A stretch of 64,000 bases of DNA from Arcobacter lacus (GCF_003063295.1 NZ_MUXF01000019.1:70719-134718), one strand, 5' to 3'; numbered from the stretch's first letter, positions 9,643 through 19,420 are shown. Program-made: numbers and translations. Notes: a model not told the origin generated them from the letters alone.

Positions 9643-11033
9643 TAAAACCACTCCGATAATTTATTCCAAAGTCCAGAAACACCTTTTTTCTTGTCTTTTA
9701 CTAAAGGCTCTAAAACTGCTCCACTATGTTGTTTTGGTTGCATATAATCTTTATTAACTGTGTTCATAGTGTTATTCATATTTGACATAGTTACTTTTTC
9801 TACAACTCTTTCTCTTCTTACAGGTCGAATTAATTTTTTACCTGAATCTAATTGATAACTTCTATTTATTCCTAAAGAATACATCAATAAGCCAACTACT
9901 GTTGACATATTTGTTTCATCAAAACTAATTTTAAAATTATTTGGTAAATTTTTTGGAGTTGAAACACTAACAGGAATCCCTTCAAAAATCTTTTTAGTTA
10001 AATCTTTTATTCCACCTAATGAACTCATACCACCAGTTAAAACTATTCCCGAACCAATATTATCAAGTAATGCACTCTTTTTTAGTCTATTTTTTACTAA
10101 AACTAAAATTTCTTCAACTCTTGCATGAATTATTGTTTGAATATAGTCAAGTGCAACTTCTGTATAACTATCCTCATCATCCGTTCTTGGAAGAGTTACT
10201 TTTGTGGCACCAACTTCATTATTTCCAGAATAATCTCTTGTTAATGAACCATATTCTATTTTGATTTTTTCAGCAGAAATATTTGGTGTATGAAGCATAA
10301 CAGATAAATCATTTGTAATATTTTTTGAACCTGCAGGAATAAATCCATTATAAACAATAGAATTTCCTTTAAAATATACAAATTCAGTTGTTGTTGAACC
10401 AAGATTTATAACAACTGCTCCAAATTTTCTTTGTTGTTCATCAAGCACTGATAATGATGAAACATAAGAATCTAAAGCGAATTTAACATCATCAATACCT
10501 GATATTTTTAGTGCTGATTTGATATTAATCAAAGCATTTCTTTTTGCAGTAACAATATAAACTGCTACTTCAAGTCTATTACCATTCATATTCAAAGGAT
10601 TATCAACTTCTTCTTCATCAATTCTAAAATATTGTGGAATTACATGAACAACTTCGTATTCTGGAAGAATGATAGCATTTGATAAAGCCATTTGCATAGC
10701 CTGATTTATATCTGCTTCTGTTACTAAACCATTTGGAACGTTAACTGCACCACTTCCTTTTATACCTTTTGTATAATTTCCAGAAATTGATACAACTGTT
10801 GTTCCTATTGCTTCTGTTACACTCTCTTTTGCTTTTAAAATAGCATCTTTTATAGTTTTTGAAGCATCTTCAATGTTAATAATTAAACCTTTATTAACAC
10901 CTTTACTTTCACTAATACCTATTCCTAAAATATCTATATTATTATCTGCATCATATTTTGGTCTTGCAATAACAGCAGTTATTGCAGATGAACCAATATT
11001 TATTGTTAAAAAAGTATCATTCATATTATTCAA
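9642..11033 (-). CDS. ftsA: Cell division protein FtsA
   Basis: A 463-residue actin-fold protein that anchors FtsZ to the membrane. Visible features are the N-terminal phosphate loop (TINIGSSAITAVIA), the SHS2/1C insertion, VINLGSTTTEFVYF and GIVLTGGMSSLGGI. The C-terminus GLWNKLSEWF is the membrane-binding amphipathic helix. The start is a TTG at 11033 with AGGAG 7 bases upstream; the first ATG (11024) would leave 16 bases. It lies 4 bases after the chaperone gene and overlaps ftsZ by one base. Confidence 0.95.
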   Translation of the reverse strand: MNNMNDTFLTINIGSSAITAVIARPKYDADNNIDILGIGISESKGVNKGLIINIEDASKTIKDAILKAKESVTEAIGTTVVSISGNYTKGIKGSGAVNVPNGLVTEADINQAMQMALSNAIILPEYEVVHVIPQYFRIDEEEVDNPLNMNGNRLEVAVYIVTAKRNALINIKSALKISGIDDVKFALDSYVSSLSVLDEQQRKFGAVVINLGSTTTEFVYFKGNSIVYNGFIPAGSKNITNDLSVMLHTPNISAEKIKIEYGSLTRDYSGNNEVGATKVTLPRTDDEDSYTEVALDYIQTIIHARVEEILVLVKNRLKKSALLDNIGSGIVLTGGMSSLGGIKDLTKKIFEGIPVSVSTPKNLPNNFKISFDETNMSTVVGLLMYSLGINRSYQLDSGKKLIRPVRRERVVEKVTMSNMNNTMNTVNKDYMQPKQHSGAVLEPLVKDKKKGVSGLWNKLSEWF

Positions 11034-11037
11034 TTTA

Positions 11038-12495
11038 TTACTCCTTTGTCTGGATTGAAGATTTGATATTAAAACTATTTTCTAATTTTTGTAATAAATT
11101 TGTCATAAGTTCTGTTTCTTGAAGTTGCATTATTGCATTTTTTACTACTTCATCTTTTGTTTTATCATAATCTTTTATTTTTGAACTATTTATTCTATAT
11201 AAAACTATTTTATCCCCTATTCCAATCACTCCTTCTTTAGTTGTAGCAAAGAATAGTTGATTTAAAAAATTTGCTGATTCTTCTTGAGACAAACCTGCAA
11301 TTTTTGAAGTTCTAGTAACTCCTGAAATATCTGTTCCTTTAAAATCTTTTTGCTCAGCTTTCGCTTGTTCTTGTAATTTTTGTGCTCTTAAAACTTTTTC
11401 ATAATCTTGTGTTGCTTTTGCTTTTGCCTGATCAAAATCTAAAACTTTCGAAGGATTTATTTTTACAACTTTTACTATAATATATTTTCCATTTTCAACA
11501 AATGGTTTTACAACTTCACCACTTTTTACTTCTTTGATTTTTGCTATATTTTCCTGTGAATATGTAAGTTTAGATTCTGAAATATTTAAAGTTTTATCAA
11601 ATTTTTCTTCATCTTTTTTAAGTTTCAAATAAATTTTTAAAGCTTCAGTTTTTGTAAATTTATCATCTAAATCTGTTTTGATTTGTGGTGTCGCTTCTTC
11701 TAAAGATTTGATTTTTCCATCTTCATGTTTATAATCAATTTTAAATTTTTCATATTGTTCTTTGATTTCAGCTTCAGTTGAGTTTGAGTTCATAAAAGGA
11801 ATCTCTTTTATCTCAAAATCATAAGTAACTTCTGACATATAAGAGTTTTTATTATCTTCCCAATATTTTTTTAAACCTTCTTCATCAACAGAAACTTTTA
11901 TATCATTTGCAGATAAAATTTTTATTGTAATATCATCTTCTAAAAATAATAATTTACTTACATTTTCAATTTCCCAAGAAGTTGGATTTACTTCAAACAA
12001 AGATTGAACTTTTTGTAATAAAAGTGTTCTTTTTAGAGATTCTTCAAAATGTTTTGGTGTTAATCTATTTTGATTTAAAACTTTAACATATGTATCTTTA
12101 TCAAATTTCCCATCTTTAAAGAAAGCGTCATATTTTAATAATTCTTTTGCTACTTCTTCATCTGTAACATCCAATCCTAAAGAATCACCATATGCCATAA
12201 ATAGATTTTTTTGTAAAACTTGATTATAAGCTATATCTTTAAGTCCTAATTGCTCAGCTACTTGATTATTAAACATATCACCAAACATTCTTGAATATTG
12301 TGAATAAAGATTTGAATACTCTTGTTGATATTCTTCAACAGTTACTTCTCTATCACCAATTTTAGCTACTACTCCACCTTGTTTTCCATAATCGTAAGAA
12401 CCCCAACCAACAAATCCAGCTCCAACGAATGCAATTGTACTTATCCATATTGTAATTACTAACCACTTTTTGTGTCTTTGCATCCAAGTTATCAT
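11038..12495 (-). CDS. PpiD/SurA-like periplasmic folding factor (SurA_N, parvulin-type)
   Basis: A 485-residue protein. An N-terminal membrane anchor (residues 10-30, KWLVITIWISTIAFVGAGFV) is followed by GDREVTVEEYQQEYSNLYSQ, the SurA_N/PpiD chaperone signature, and by a degenerate parvulin-like region around residues 265-360 (ENGKYIIVKVVKINP). This is the PpiD topology: inner-membrane anchored, folding outer-membrane or secreted proteins in the periplasm. In Campylobacterota this gene commonly precedes ftsA. Whether the rotamase part is active cannot be told. Confidence 0.85.
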   Translation of the reverse strand: MITWMQRHKKWLVITIWISTIAFVGAGFVGWGSYDYGKQGGVVAKIGDREVTVEEYQQEYSNLYSQYSRMFGDMFNNQVAEQLGLKDIAYNQVLQKNLFMAYGDSLGLDVTDEEVAKELLKYDAFFKDGKFDKDTYVKVLNQNRLTPKHFEESLKRTLLLQKVQSLFEVNPTSWEIENVSKLLFLEDDITIKILSANDIKVSVDEEGLKKYWEDNKNSYMSEVTYDFEIKEIPFMNSNSTEAEIKEQYEKFKIDYKHEDGKIKSLEEATPQIKTDLDDKFTKTEALKIYLKLKKDEEKFDKTLNISESKLTYSQENIAKIKEVKSGEVVKPFVENGKYIIVKVVKINPSKVLDFDQAKAKATQDYEKVLRAQKLQEQAKAEQKDFKGTDISGVTRTSKIAGLSQEESANFLNQLFFATTKEGVIGIGDKIVLYRINSSKIKDYDKTKDEVVKNAIMQLQETELMTNLLQKLENSFNIKSSIQTKE

Positions 12496-12557
12496 AAAAT
12501 CTAACCTCTTTAAAAATTTTTAGAAGAGATAATACAAAAAAGTTGCTTTTATGTTCG

Positions 12558-14885
12558 TTAAATACTAATCATTTCAACATTTGATAAATCAATTTTTGGC
12601 TCTTTTTTACTTAATAAATCATTTATTACTGATTCTCTTATTGTAATCTCTAACTTTTTACAAGCACTTTTAAAAGCCTCTTCTTCTCCAACAATAAAAC
12701 ACATTTTTTTTGCTCTTGTAATTGCTGTATAAAGTAGTTTTGTATTATGCATAATATAGTGAGAAAAACTCATAGGAATAAGTGCATTATCATACTCCAT
12801 TCCTTGAGTTTTATGAATAGTTAAACAATAAGCCAATGATAAAAGATGATGAACATTTTCAAAGTCATAAAATACTACCATATCATCATTTGGATACAAA
12901 ACAATACATTTTTCTTCTTCAAAATCAAGTTTTATTATAAGACCTAATTGACCGTTATAAACTCTTCTTTCTAAAAAATCTGTTGAGCCACTTTTATACA
13001 TACTCATAGTTTGAGCTTTCATATTCTCATTTTTTATATGAATTACTTTATCTGTAAGTTTATATTCATAGATTTTTGAAGCAAAAGCTTTTCCTTTTGT
13101 GTGATTGAAAAGTTTTTGAAGTTGAATATTTAGATTATCAACTCCTAAAACTCCTCCTTTCATTGGAGTAATTACTTGAAAAAGTGTCAAAGCTTTTGAT
13201 ATTTTTTTCTTTTTTATAAAATCATAATAATCTTGGATATAAGTTGAAGAGATATTTAAAATATTATTTAAAATATATTCGCTATTTTCACCTCTTAAAT
13301 CTGCAAAATCATTTGATGAAACAGAGTTTTTCATTGCATAATAGTTTGCTATTGAAACATCAATAAACCTAAAATCTTCATAATCTTCTTTGTAATTAGG
13401 AAGTTCTCCACGTCTTATATCATTTGCAATAACTGCTATTGCTTGATTTTCATTTTGTCTATAAATTTTTGTAAGTTTACAAATAGGTGCTAGTTCATAT
13501 TTTATTGCATCTGCTAAAATATTTCCAGCTCCAATAGCAGGAAGCTGTCCATCATCTCCAACAATTATAAAAATAGTATCATCATCAATCTTTGAAATAA
13601 TTTGATAAAAAGTAACTGAATTTACCATAGAAGCTTCATCAAGTAAAATAGCTTTATAAGGAAAAAAATCTTTCTCTTTATGTTTTACAAGTAAACTTTG
13701 AATAGTTGAAGAGTTATAACCTGTTGTATCACTTATTCTTTGACTTGCTATTCCACTTAAAGCAATAGTCATAATATCATCATAACTCATTATCTCTTCA
13801 AGAAGTTCTAATATCGCCCTACTTGATGTTGACTTTCCAGTACCAGCGTAACCAATCAAAAATAGAGTTTTTTCTCCACTATTTATAAGTTCAACTGCTT
13901 TTTTTTGCTCAACACTAAGTTCAAAACCTAAAGTTTCTTGTTTTTTAACTAAATATTCATCAAAAGAAGCGATAATTTTCTTATTTTTTTCATCTTTTCT
14001 TCTACTAAAAAACTCTAAAATTCTTTTTTCTGCATAATAAAGCATAGAAAGTGCAACTCTATTTTCACTTGTAACAAAAAGCTCTTCATCTACTAACATT
14101 TTTGAAATTGCTGATTCATATAAAAGTTCTTGATTTGAAAATCTCAAACTTTCATCTAAAAGTTTATATAAATGAAATTTATCTATTGAAGAGTTTCCGT
14201 TGTTATCGCAAAACTCTCTTAAAGTATAGTTTAAACAAGCCATTATTCTAAACTCTGATTTTGGGTCAATTCCAAGTGATTTTGCTATTTCATCAGCTCT
14301 TTTAAAACCTATTCCTTTTATATTTATCAAAATATATGGATTTTGTTTGATTTTTTCTATTAAGTTTTCAACTTCACCAAAAGTTGAATATATTTTTGTA
14401 ATTAAGTTTGAAGTTACTCCAAATTTTCCTAAAAATGAACCAAGTTCTCTTAAATGTTTAAACTTATGCCAAGATGCAACAATAGTTTCTAGTTTTTTAT
14501 CTTTTATACCTTTGAAATTTAAAAGTTCATTTGGTCTATCATTTAAAATCTCAATCAGTTCATTTTCACTATATCTTTCTAAAAGTTCACTAGCAAATTT
14601 TTTTCCTACACCTTTTACAATTTTTGTAAGAAAAAAGAACATTTCAGCTTCTTTAAGTTCTAAAGTATCAAACTCAAACTGAACTCCATATTTTTTATGA
14701 GTTGTCCAATTTCCAGTCAAAACAACCTCTTCTCCAACTATTTTTTCAATATCAGTGTCAAAATATGTTCCACAAACTTTTTGATTGTTTTCTAAAACTG
14801 CAATTATGTATTTTGTTTCATCATTTTTATATAAAACTTTTTTTATAACTCCTGATAATTTGAAACTTTTATACTCTTCTTGCAT
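12558..14885 (-). CDS. recD2: RecD2-like SF1B DNA helicase
   Basis: A 775-residue protein. The N-terminal OB-like region (GVIKKVLYKNDETKYIIAV) and helix-hairpin-helix segments are followed by a helicase core with Walker A GYAGTGKSTSSR, Walker B LLDEASMV, motif III GDDGQLPAIGAGN, motif IV region LTKIYRQNENQAI, and SH3/motif VI TIHKTQGMEYDNA plus YTAITRAKK. This matches RecD2 (5'-3' helicase without RecBC), acting in repair or replication. The ATG overlaps the previous stop by one base (TAATG). Confidence 0.88.
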   Translation of the reverse strand: MQEEYKSFKLSGVIKKVLYKNDETKYIIAVLENNQKVCGTYFDTDIEKIVGEEVVLTGNWTTHKKYGVQFEFDTLELKEAEMFFFLTKIVKGVGKKFASELLERYSENELIEILNDRPNELLNFKGIKDKKLETIVASWHKFKHLRELGSFLGKFGVTSNLITKIYSTFGEVENLIEKIKQNPYILINIKGIGFKRADEIAKSLGIDPKSEFRIMACLNYTLREFCDNNGNSSIDKFHLYKLLDESLRFSNQELLYESAISKMLVDEELFVTSENRVALSMLYYAEKRILEFFSRRKDEKNKKIIASFDEYLVKKQETLGFELSVEQKKAVELINSGEKTLFLIGYAGTGKSTSSRAILELLEEIMSYDDIMTIALSGIASQRISDTTGYNSSTIQSLLVKHKEKDFFPYKAILLDEASMVNSVTFYQIISKIDDDTIFIIVGDDGQLPAIGAGNILADAIKYELAPICKLTKIYRQNENQAIAVIANDIRRGELPNYKEDYEDFRFIDVSIANYYAMKNSVSSNDFADLRGENSEYILNNILNISSTYIQDYYDFIKKKKISKALTLFQVITPMKGGVLGVDNLNIQLQKLFNHTKGKAFASKIYEYKLTDKVIHIKNENMKAQTMSMYKSGSTDFLERRVYNGQLGLIIKLDFEEEKCIVLYPNDDMVVFYDFENVHHLLSLAYCLTIHKTQGMEYDNALIPMSFSHYIMHNTKLLYTAITRAKKMCFIVGEEEAFKSACKKLEITIRESVINDLLSKKEPKIDLSNVEMISI

Positions 14886-15250
14886 TAATATCCATCATTG
14901 AAAGTTTGTTTTTTATGTTTATCTTTTTTGTAGTTTGTTTTATTTTTCTCTTTTTGAAGTAAATTTGCATCTTTTAACAAATTTGCTCTTTCTTCCTCAA
15001 AAGTTTCACTATGATTTTGTGTATAACTTATCGTTTTAGAAATAAATGCTTTTAAATTTGTATAATATTCAGAATATAGCTCAACTTCTTTAGTTTTATT
15101 CATATCTTCTAAATTTTTTTTAGTTCTAGTTTTAAATAACTCTTTATCAAAATTTTCTAATTTTAATAATGAAATAGTTCTTGTAAAAAATTTTTCTAAA
15201 ACTCGAATATATTTTATTCTTTGTTGTTTTTCGTTTACTTCAAAATTCAT
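14885..15250 (-). CDS. Hypothetical basic helical protein
   Basis: A 121-residue protein, predicted all-helical, with a strongly basic tail (KEKNKTNYKKDKHKKQ). No family recognised. It overlaps arsC by four bases (ATGA) and recD2 by one, so it belongs to the arsC-recD2 transcription unit. A nucleic-acid-binding role would fit the basic tail, but that is a guess. Confidence 0.75.
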   Translation of the reverse strand: MNFEVNEKQQRIKYIRVLEKFFTRTISLLKLENFDKELFKTRTKKNLEDMNKTKEVELYSEYYTNLKAFISKTISYTQNHSETFEEERANLLKDANLLQKEKNKTNYKKDKHKKQTFNDGY

Positions 15251-15597
15251 TTAAGTAGTTCTTCCAAATTCTCAATTGGTCGTGCAATAACTGCAACATC
15301 ACCTTTTATGATAATTGGTCTTTCAATTAAAATAGGATTTTTTACCATAATTTCTATAAGTTTTTCTTCGCTACTTTCATCTTTTAGATTTAAAGTTGTA
15401 TATAGATCTTCATTTTTTCTTAAAAGTTCTTGTGCGCTTATATTTAACTTTTTTAAAACTTCTTTTAATTCTTCTTTTGAAGGTGGATTTTCTAAATAAT
15501 TTCTAACATCTGCTTTAATTTTTTTATCTTCTAAAAGAGTCATAGCATTTCTTGATTTTGAACAGCTTTGATTGTGCCAAATTTGAATATCTTGCAT
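15247..15597 (-). CDS. arsC: ArsC-family (YffB/arsenate) reductase
   Basis: A 116-residue thioredoxin-fold protein. The single catalytic Cys12 is in HNQSCSKSRN, followed by DVRNYLENPPSKEELKEVL and LLRKNEDLY. The late basic residues are in LIERPIIIKG and VIARP. This is the pattern of glutaredoxin-linked arsenate reductase, whose Arg residues hold the oxyanion. With no arsB, arsR or acr3 nearby, a real arsenate role is unproven and it could be a general ArsC-like thiol enzyme. AGAGG precedes the ATG. Confidence 0.87.
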   Translation of the reverse strand: MQDIQIWHNQSCSKSRNAMTLLEDKKIKADVRNYLENPPSKEELKEVLKKLNISAQELLRKNEDLYTTLNLKDESSEEKLIEIMVKNPILIERPIIIKGDVAVIARPIENLEELLK

Positions 15598-15658
15598 AAA
15601 ATACCTCTGCTTATTAAGTTTTTTATTATATCTAAAACTTTTTTATAGAAGATAAAAG

Positions 15659-15673
15659 CTTACAATTTGTAAG
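15659..15673. promoter_or_regulatory. Dyad over the -35 region of the FliK-like gene
   Basis: CTTACAATTTGTAAG is a perfect palindrome (7-bp arms, one central base) that contains the TTACAA -35 box. It could be an operator; no regulator is identified. Confidence 0.4.
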
Positions 15674-15687
15674 ATTTATGTTATACT
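15662..15687 (+). promoter_or_regulatory. Sigma-70-type promoter of the FliK-like gene
   Basis: TTACAA, 14-16 bases, then TATACT at 15682-15687. Only seven bases separate the -10 box from the ATG at 15695, so transcription should start at or within a base of the start codon; no ribosome binding site precedes it. Confidence 0.45.
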
Positions 15688-15694
15688 CATCATT

Positions 15695-17386
15695 ATGTTA
15701 GTTTCAAATGGAAGTTTATTAAATATACTATTACCAAACAACAATAAAGTTTTAAATGATGTACTAAAAGAAGCTGATTCAAAAAATTTAGAACAAATGG
15801 TGAAAAATTCAACTTCATCAACTTCAGCAAGTACTATTTTAAAAGAGCTTTTTACAAGCCTAAAAGATGGAACAAAATCAAATTCAACTATAGAAAATAT
15901 GATAAAAAACTCTACTACTTTTAAAGAGTTAGGAAATGTATCTACAAATTTATCTTCTTTAGTTGATGAGCTTTCAACTGATGAAAACTTACAAAAGTTT
16001 AAACCCGTACTCGAAAACTTTTTAAAAGATGTCAAAAATATAGATGCAAATGCTTTAAAAGAACAGATAAAAAATTCTGGAATTTTTTTAGAATCAAAAC
16101 TTTCACAAACACCTAATTCTAAACTTGAAAATGTGTTAACTCAACTTCAAAATTTGGTAAAAGACATAAATACACCTCAAGCAAAACAAGTAAACGAACT
16201 AATAGATAAACTTTTACAAAATATAAAAACTCAAACGAATACAAATACACAAGTATCACAAAATCAAACAGCAACAAATGAATTTACAAACAATCTAAAA
16301 ACTTTAACTTCATCTTTACAAAATCTAAATAACTCTTTAAATCCAACTCAAACACAAAATCTTTCAAATTTAGCAAACCAACTAAAAAGCTTAATAAATG
16401 AAGGAACTTTGGTTGAATCTAAAATAGAAAATAGTACAAATTTAACTGATAAAACGACTAATTTAGCAAATAATACAACTTTAAAAGATAGTATAAATTT
16501 ACAAACAAAAGAGCTTTTAACACAAATAAAAAATGACATTATTCAAAATCCAAATATGTTGCAAAATAAAAATATTTTGCCAATGATTGATAACCTTTTG
16601 AAAATGGACAATTTATTTTCAAAAAATGATACTATTCAAAACTTTTTAGCAAATAGTAATTCATCTGGAAACTTAAGCACTTTTACGAGTAATTTTGCTT
16701 CAAATTTATCTCCACTTTTAACAACTTTAAAAGAGAGTTTAGAAACACTCAATCCAAATAATACTCATCTACAAAATCATTTAACAAAACTTGTAGATAA
16801 AGTAGAACACATCATCCAAGATTTAGCGACAACTCCAAACGGAAAGATTGATACAAAAGTAAGTGAAGATATGAAAACTGTTCTACTTCAAATGCAAGAT
16901 GAATTAGCTTCAAAAACTGATCCAAAATCACTTGAAGTAGCAAAACAAGTTGATAAACTTTTAACTCAAATTGACTTACACCAATTAACTTCTATTGTAT
17001 CAAACTCAAATTATGTATATTTACCATTTTTTTGGGAAATGCTTGAAGATGGTTCGATTGAAATGAAACAAAAAGATGAAGAGAAGTTTTTTTGTCAGAT
17101 AAATCTTACTTTAAAAGACTTTGGAAAAGTTGATTTGATGCTTGGTTTATATGATAAAAACAAACTTGATTTGACTATTTATGCACAAAGAGAACATTTT
17201 AAAACTGCAATTAGAGAAAATATGCAACAACTAAAAATTGCTTTAAATAATGTCGATTTAATACCTGTAAATGTAAAACTTCTTGATATGAAAGAAGATA
17301 ATAAAGAAAGTAGCAAACCAACACAAACTTATATAAATAACTACAATAACCAAGATTTATCTTCTGGAATTGATATAAGGGCTTAA
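15695..17386 (+). CDS. fliK: FliK-like flagellar hook-length control protein
   Basis: A 563-residue protein. The first 430 residues are low-complexity, rich in Asn, Thr, Ser, Leu and Lys, as in the ruler part of FliK. The C-terminal 120 residues (FFCQINLTLKDFGKVDLMLGL, then YAQREHFKTAIRENMQQLKIAL) look like the Flg_hook domain that switches export specificity. The next gene, three bases on, is an FlhB C-terminal homologue, the expected partner of a FliK C-domain. No Shine-Dalgarno is visible. Identity as the main hook ruler rather than a paralogue is inferred. Confidence 0.72.
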   Translation: MLVSNGSLLNILLPNNNKVLNDVLKEADSKNLEQMVKNSTSSTSASTILKELFTSLKDGTKSNSTIENMIKNSTTFKELGNVSTNLSSLVDELSTDENLQKFKPVLENFLKDVKNIDANALKEQIKNSGIFLESKLSQTPNSKLENVLTQLQNLVKDINTPQAKQVNELIDKLLQNIKTQTNTNTQVSQNQTATNEFTNNLKTLTSSLQNLNNSLNPTQTQNLSNLANQLKSLINEGTLVESKIENSTNLTDKTTNLANNTTLKDSINLQTKELLTQIKNDIIQNPNMLQNKNILPMIDNLLKMDNLFSKNDTIQNFLANSNSSGNLSTFTSNFASNLSPLLTTLKESLETLNPNNTHLQNHLTKLVDKVEHIIQDLATTPNGKIDTKVSEDMKTVLLQMQDELASKTDPKSLEVAKQVDKLLTQIDLHQLTSIVSNSNYVYLPFFWEMLEDGSIEMKQKDEEKFFCQINLTLKDFGKVDLMLGLYDKNKLDLTIYAQREHFKTAIRENMQQLKIALNNVDLIPVNVKLLDMKEDNKESSKPTQTYINNYNNQDLSSGIDIRA

Positions 17387-17388
17387 AA

Positions 17389-17673
17389 ATGCAAGAAGAT
17401 ATAAACAAAAACTTTATACAAAAAGCCGTTGCTTTAAAATATCAAATGGAAAAGGATAATGCTCCAAAAGTTACTGCAAAAGGAAAAGGTGTAACTGCTT
17501 CAAATATCATAAAAATTGCAAAAGAGAATAAAATTCCTATTCAAAAAGATGAAGATTTAATAGAACTTTTATCTCAAATTGATGTAGATAAAGAGATTCC
17601 AACTTCCATGTATAGAGCAGTTGCTGAGATATTTTCTTTTATTTATGATTTATCAAATAAAGCAAAAAAGTAA
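17389..17673 (+). CDS. FlhB C-terminal-domain homologue (FlhX/FhlB type)
   Basis: A 94-residue protein. KAVALKYQMEKDNAPKVTAK matches the cytoplasmic domain of FlhB/YscU just after its autocleavage site, followed by NIIKIAKENKIPIQKDEDLIELL. The cleavage motif NPTH is absent (NKNFIQKAVAL stands there), as are all FlhB membrane helices. Such short proteins in Helicobacter and relatives can stand in for the FlhB C-terminal fragment in flagellar export switching. Gene order right after the FliK-like gene supports this. Confidence 0.85.
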   Translation: MQEDINKNFIQKAVALKYQMEKDNAPKVTAKGKGVTASNIIKIAKENKIPIQKDEDLIELLSQIDVDKEIPTSMYRAVAEIFSFIYDLSNKAKK

Positions 17674-17683
17674 ACTTTAAATA

Positions 17684-19420
17684 TTAAAGCTCACTCATTT
17701 TTTCATCAAAATCTTTATTTATCTGCTCTATTTTCTCCATAACTTCTAAAATACTATTTTCAACTTTTGTTTTTTCTATTCCAAAAAGTGTAGAAGCTTT
17801 ATTTTCTAACTCTTCAAGTTGCGCTTTTAAAGGTTTTAAATCTTGGCTTTTTTTTGCAACCAATTCTGCTCTTAATTTTTTGCTCTCTTTTTTATTTACT
17901 TTTGTTTTTTCAACTTTTTTCTTTGGTTCTTCTAAATCATCTTCCCAACCAATTTTTTCTAAAAACTCATCATAAGTTCCATTAAAATAATCTGCTCCAT
18001 CATTTGTAAATACAATCAATCTATCACAAACAGCTCTAAGTAAATCTTCACTGTGAGTTACAATAATACAAGAACCTTCAAAAGCTTTTATAGCATTTGT
18101 AAGTGCTTCAATAGAGTCCATATCAAGGTGGTTTGTAGGCTCATCAAGGAATAGTAAATTTACATCTTGAGCGATAATTTTCCCAAGCATTACCCTACTT
18201 TTTTCACCTCCACTTAAAAGTGAGATTTTTTTCTTTGCGTTATCACCACTAAACATCATCAATCCACAAATATTTCTTATAGTTGATTCAGCTAATTTTA
18301 CATTTACAGAGTGAATTTCATCCATTATTGTATTATTTTGGTTTAGATGAGAGATATTTGTTTGTCCAAAGTGTCCAAATACACAACTTGGATGATAATC
18401 TACACTTCCAGTTAATTGTTTTAATTCACCTGCAAGAACATTTAAAAGTGTTGATTTTCCTTTTCCATTTTTTCCTATAATTCCAATCGTTTCGCCTTTG
18501 TTTAAAGCAAAAGTTATGTCTTTAAATAAAATATTTTCTTTTGTATATCCAAAACTTACATCTTTAACTTCAAGTAAAAATTTAGCACTTGTATCTTTGT
18601 AATTAAAATCAAATTTTAGATTTCTATCATATTCAATATCTTCCAAAATATCCATTTTTTCTAAAATCTTTACTTTTGATTGAGCTAAATTTGCAGTTGC
18701 TGCTCTTGCTTTATTTTTTGCAATAAACTCTTCAAGTTCTTTGATTTTTTTCTCTTGTGCTATTTTTTGTTTTTCATAGTGTTCATCATTTTGTTCTAAT
18801 AATTCATAAAACTTTTTCGTTCCACCTTGTACCATAAAAGCATTTTTTCTTATAATTCCCATAGTATGAGTACAAACACTATCCATAAAATCTCTATCGT
18901 GAGTGATAAGTATAACTTCACCATCAAAAGATTTTAAAAAAGCTTTTAGCCATCTAATAGATAAAATATCAAGGTAGTTTGTAGGCTCATCAAGTAAAAG
19001 CATATTTGGTTCAGTTAAAAGAAGTTTTGCTAAATTTATTCGTATTTGATAACCACCTGAAAAGCTTTTTGGCTCTTTTTGTAAATCACTTTCACTAAAT
19101 CCTAATCCAAATAAAATTTTTTCAGCTTTATAGATGTTGTATTTATCATCTTCTCCTAAAGCTAAAGCTGTTTCATCTAAAAGTGTTTTTTCTGTAAAAT
19201 CAAAATATTGTTTTAATGCTCCAATTTTATAGTTTTTTGGTATTGCAATTTCACCACTTTCGGCATGTTCTTCACCTAATACAAGCTTAAAAAGTGTCGA
19301 TTTTCCTGTACCATTTCTCCCAACTAATCCTACTTTATCACCTTTATTTAATCGTAGGTTTAAATCACTATAAAGCTGGTTTGTAGGATAACTTTTTGAT
19401 ATGTTTATTAGTTCTATCAT
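17684..19420 (-). CDS. ABC-F family ATPase
   Basis: A 578-residue soluble protein with two ABC domains. Domain 1 has Walker A GRNGTGKSTLF, signature FSGGYQIR and Walker B MLLLDEPTNYLD. Domain 2 has GKNGKGKSTLL, LSGGEKSRVMLGK and LLFLDEPTNHLD. A charged linker joins them, and a C-terminal coiled coil (from about residue 510, KKVEKTKVNKKESKKLRAEL) follows. There are no membrane segments. ABC-F proteins act on the ribosome (translation factors or antibiotic protection); the exact subtype (Uup/YbiT-like) is not resolved. Confidence 0.92.
   Translation of the reverse strand: MIELINISKSYPTNQLYSDLNLRLNKGDKVGLVGRNGTGKSTLFKLVLGEEHAESGEIAIPKNYKIGALKQYFDFTEKTLLDETALALGEDDKYNIYKAEKILFGLGFSESDLQKEPKSFSGGYQIRINLAKLLLTEPNMLLLDEPTNYLDILSIRWLKAFLKSFDGEVILITHDRDFMDSVCTHTMGIIRKNAFMVQGGTKKFYELLEQNDEHYEKQKIAQEKKIKELEEFIAKNKARAATANLAQSKVKILEKMDILEDIEYDRNLKFDFNYKDTSAKFLLEVKDVSFGYTKENILFKDITFALNKGETIGIIGKNGKGKSTLLNVLAGELKQLTGSVDYHPSCVFGHFGQTNISHLNQNNTIMDEIHSVNVKLAESTIRNICGLMMFSGDNAKKKISLLSGGEKSRVMLGKIIAQDVNLLFLDEPTNHLDMDSIEALTNAIKAFEGSCIIVTHSEDLLRAVCDRLIVFTNDGADYFNGTYDEFLEKIGWEDDLEEPKKKVEKTKVNKKESKKLRAELVAKKSQDLKPLKAQLEELENKASTLFGIEKTKVENSILEVMEKIEQINKDFDEKMSEL

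Noticed and set aside
15247-15597. Arsenic resistance operon
   Set aside because: Only an ArsC-family protein is present. The neighbours are a hypothetical gene and recD2, with no arsenite pump or ArsR regulator.
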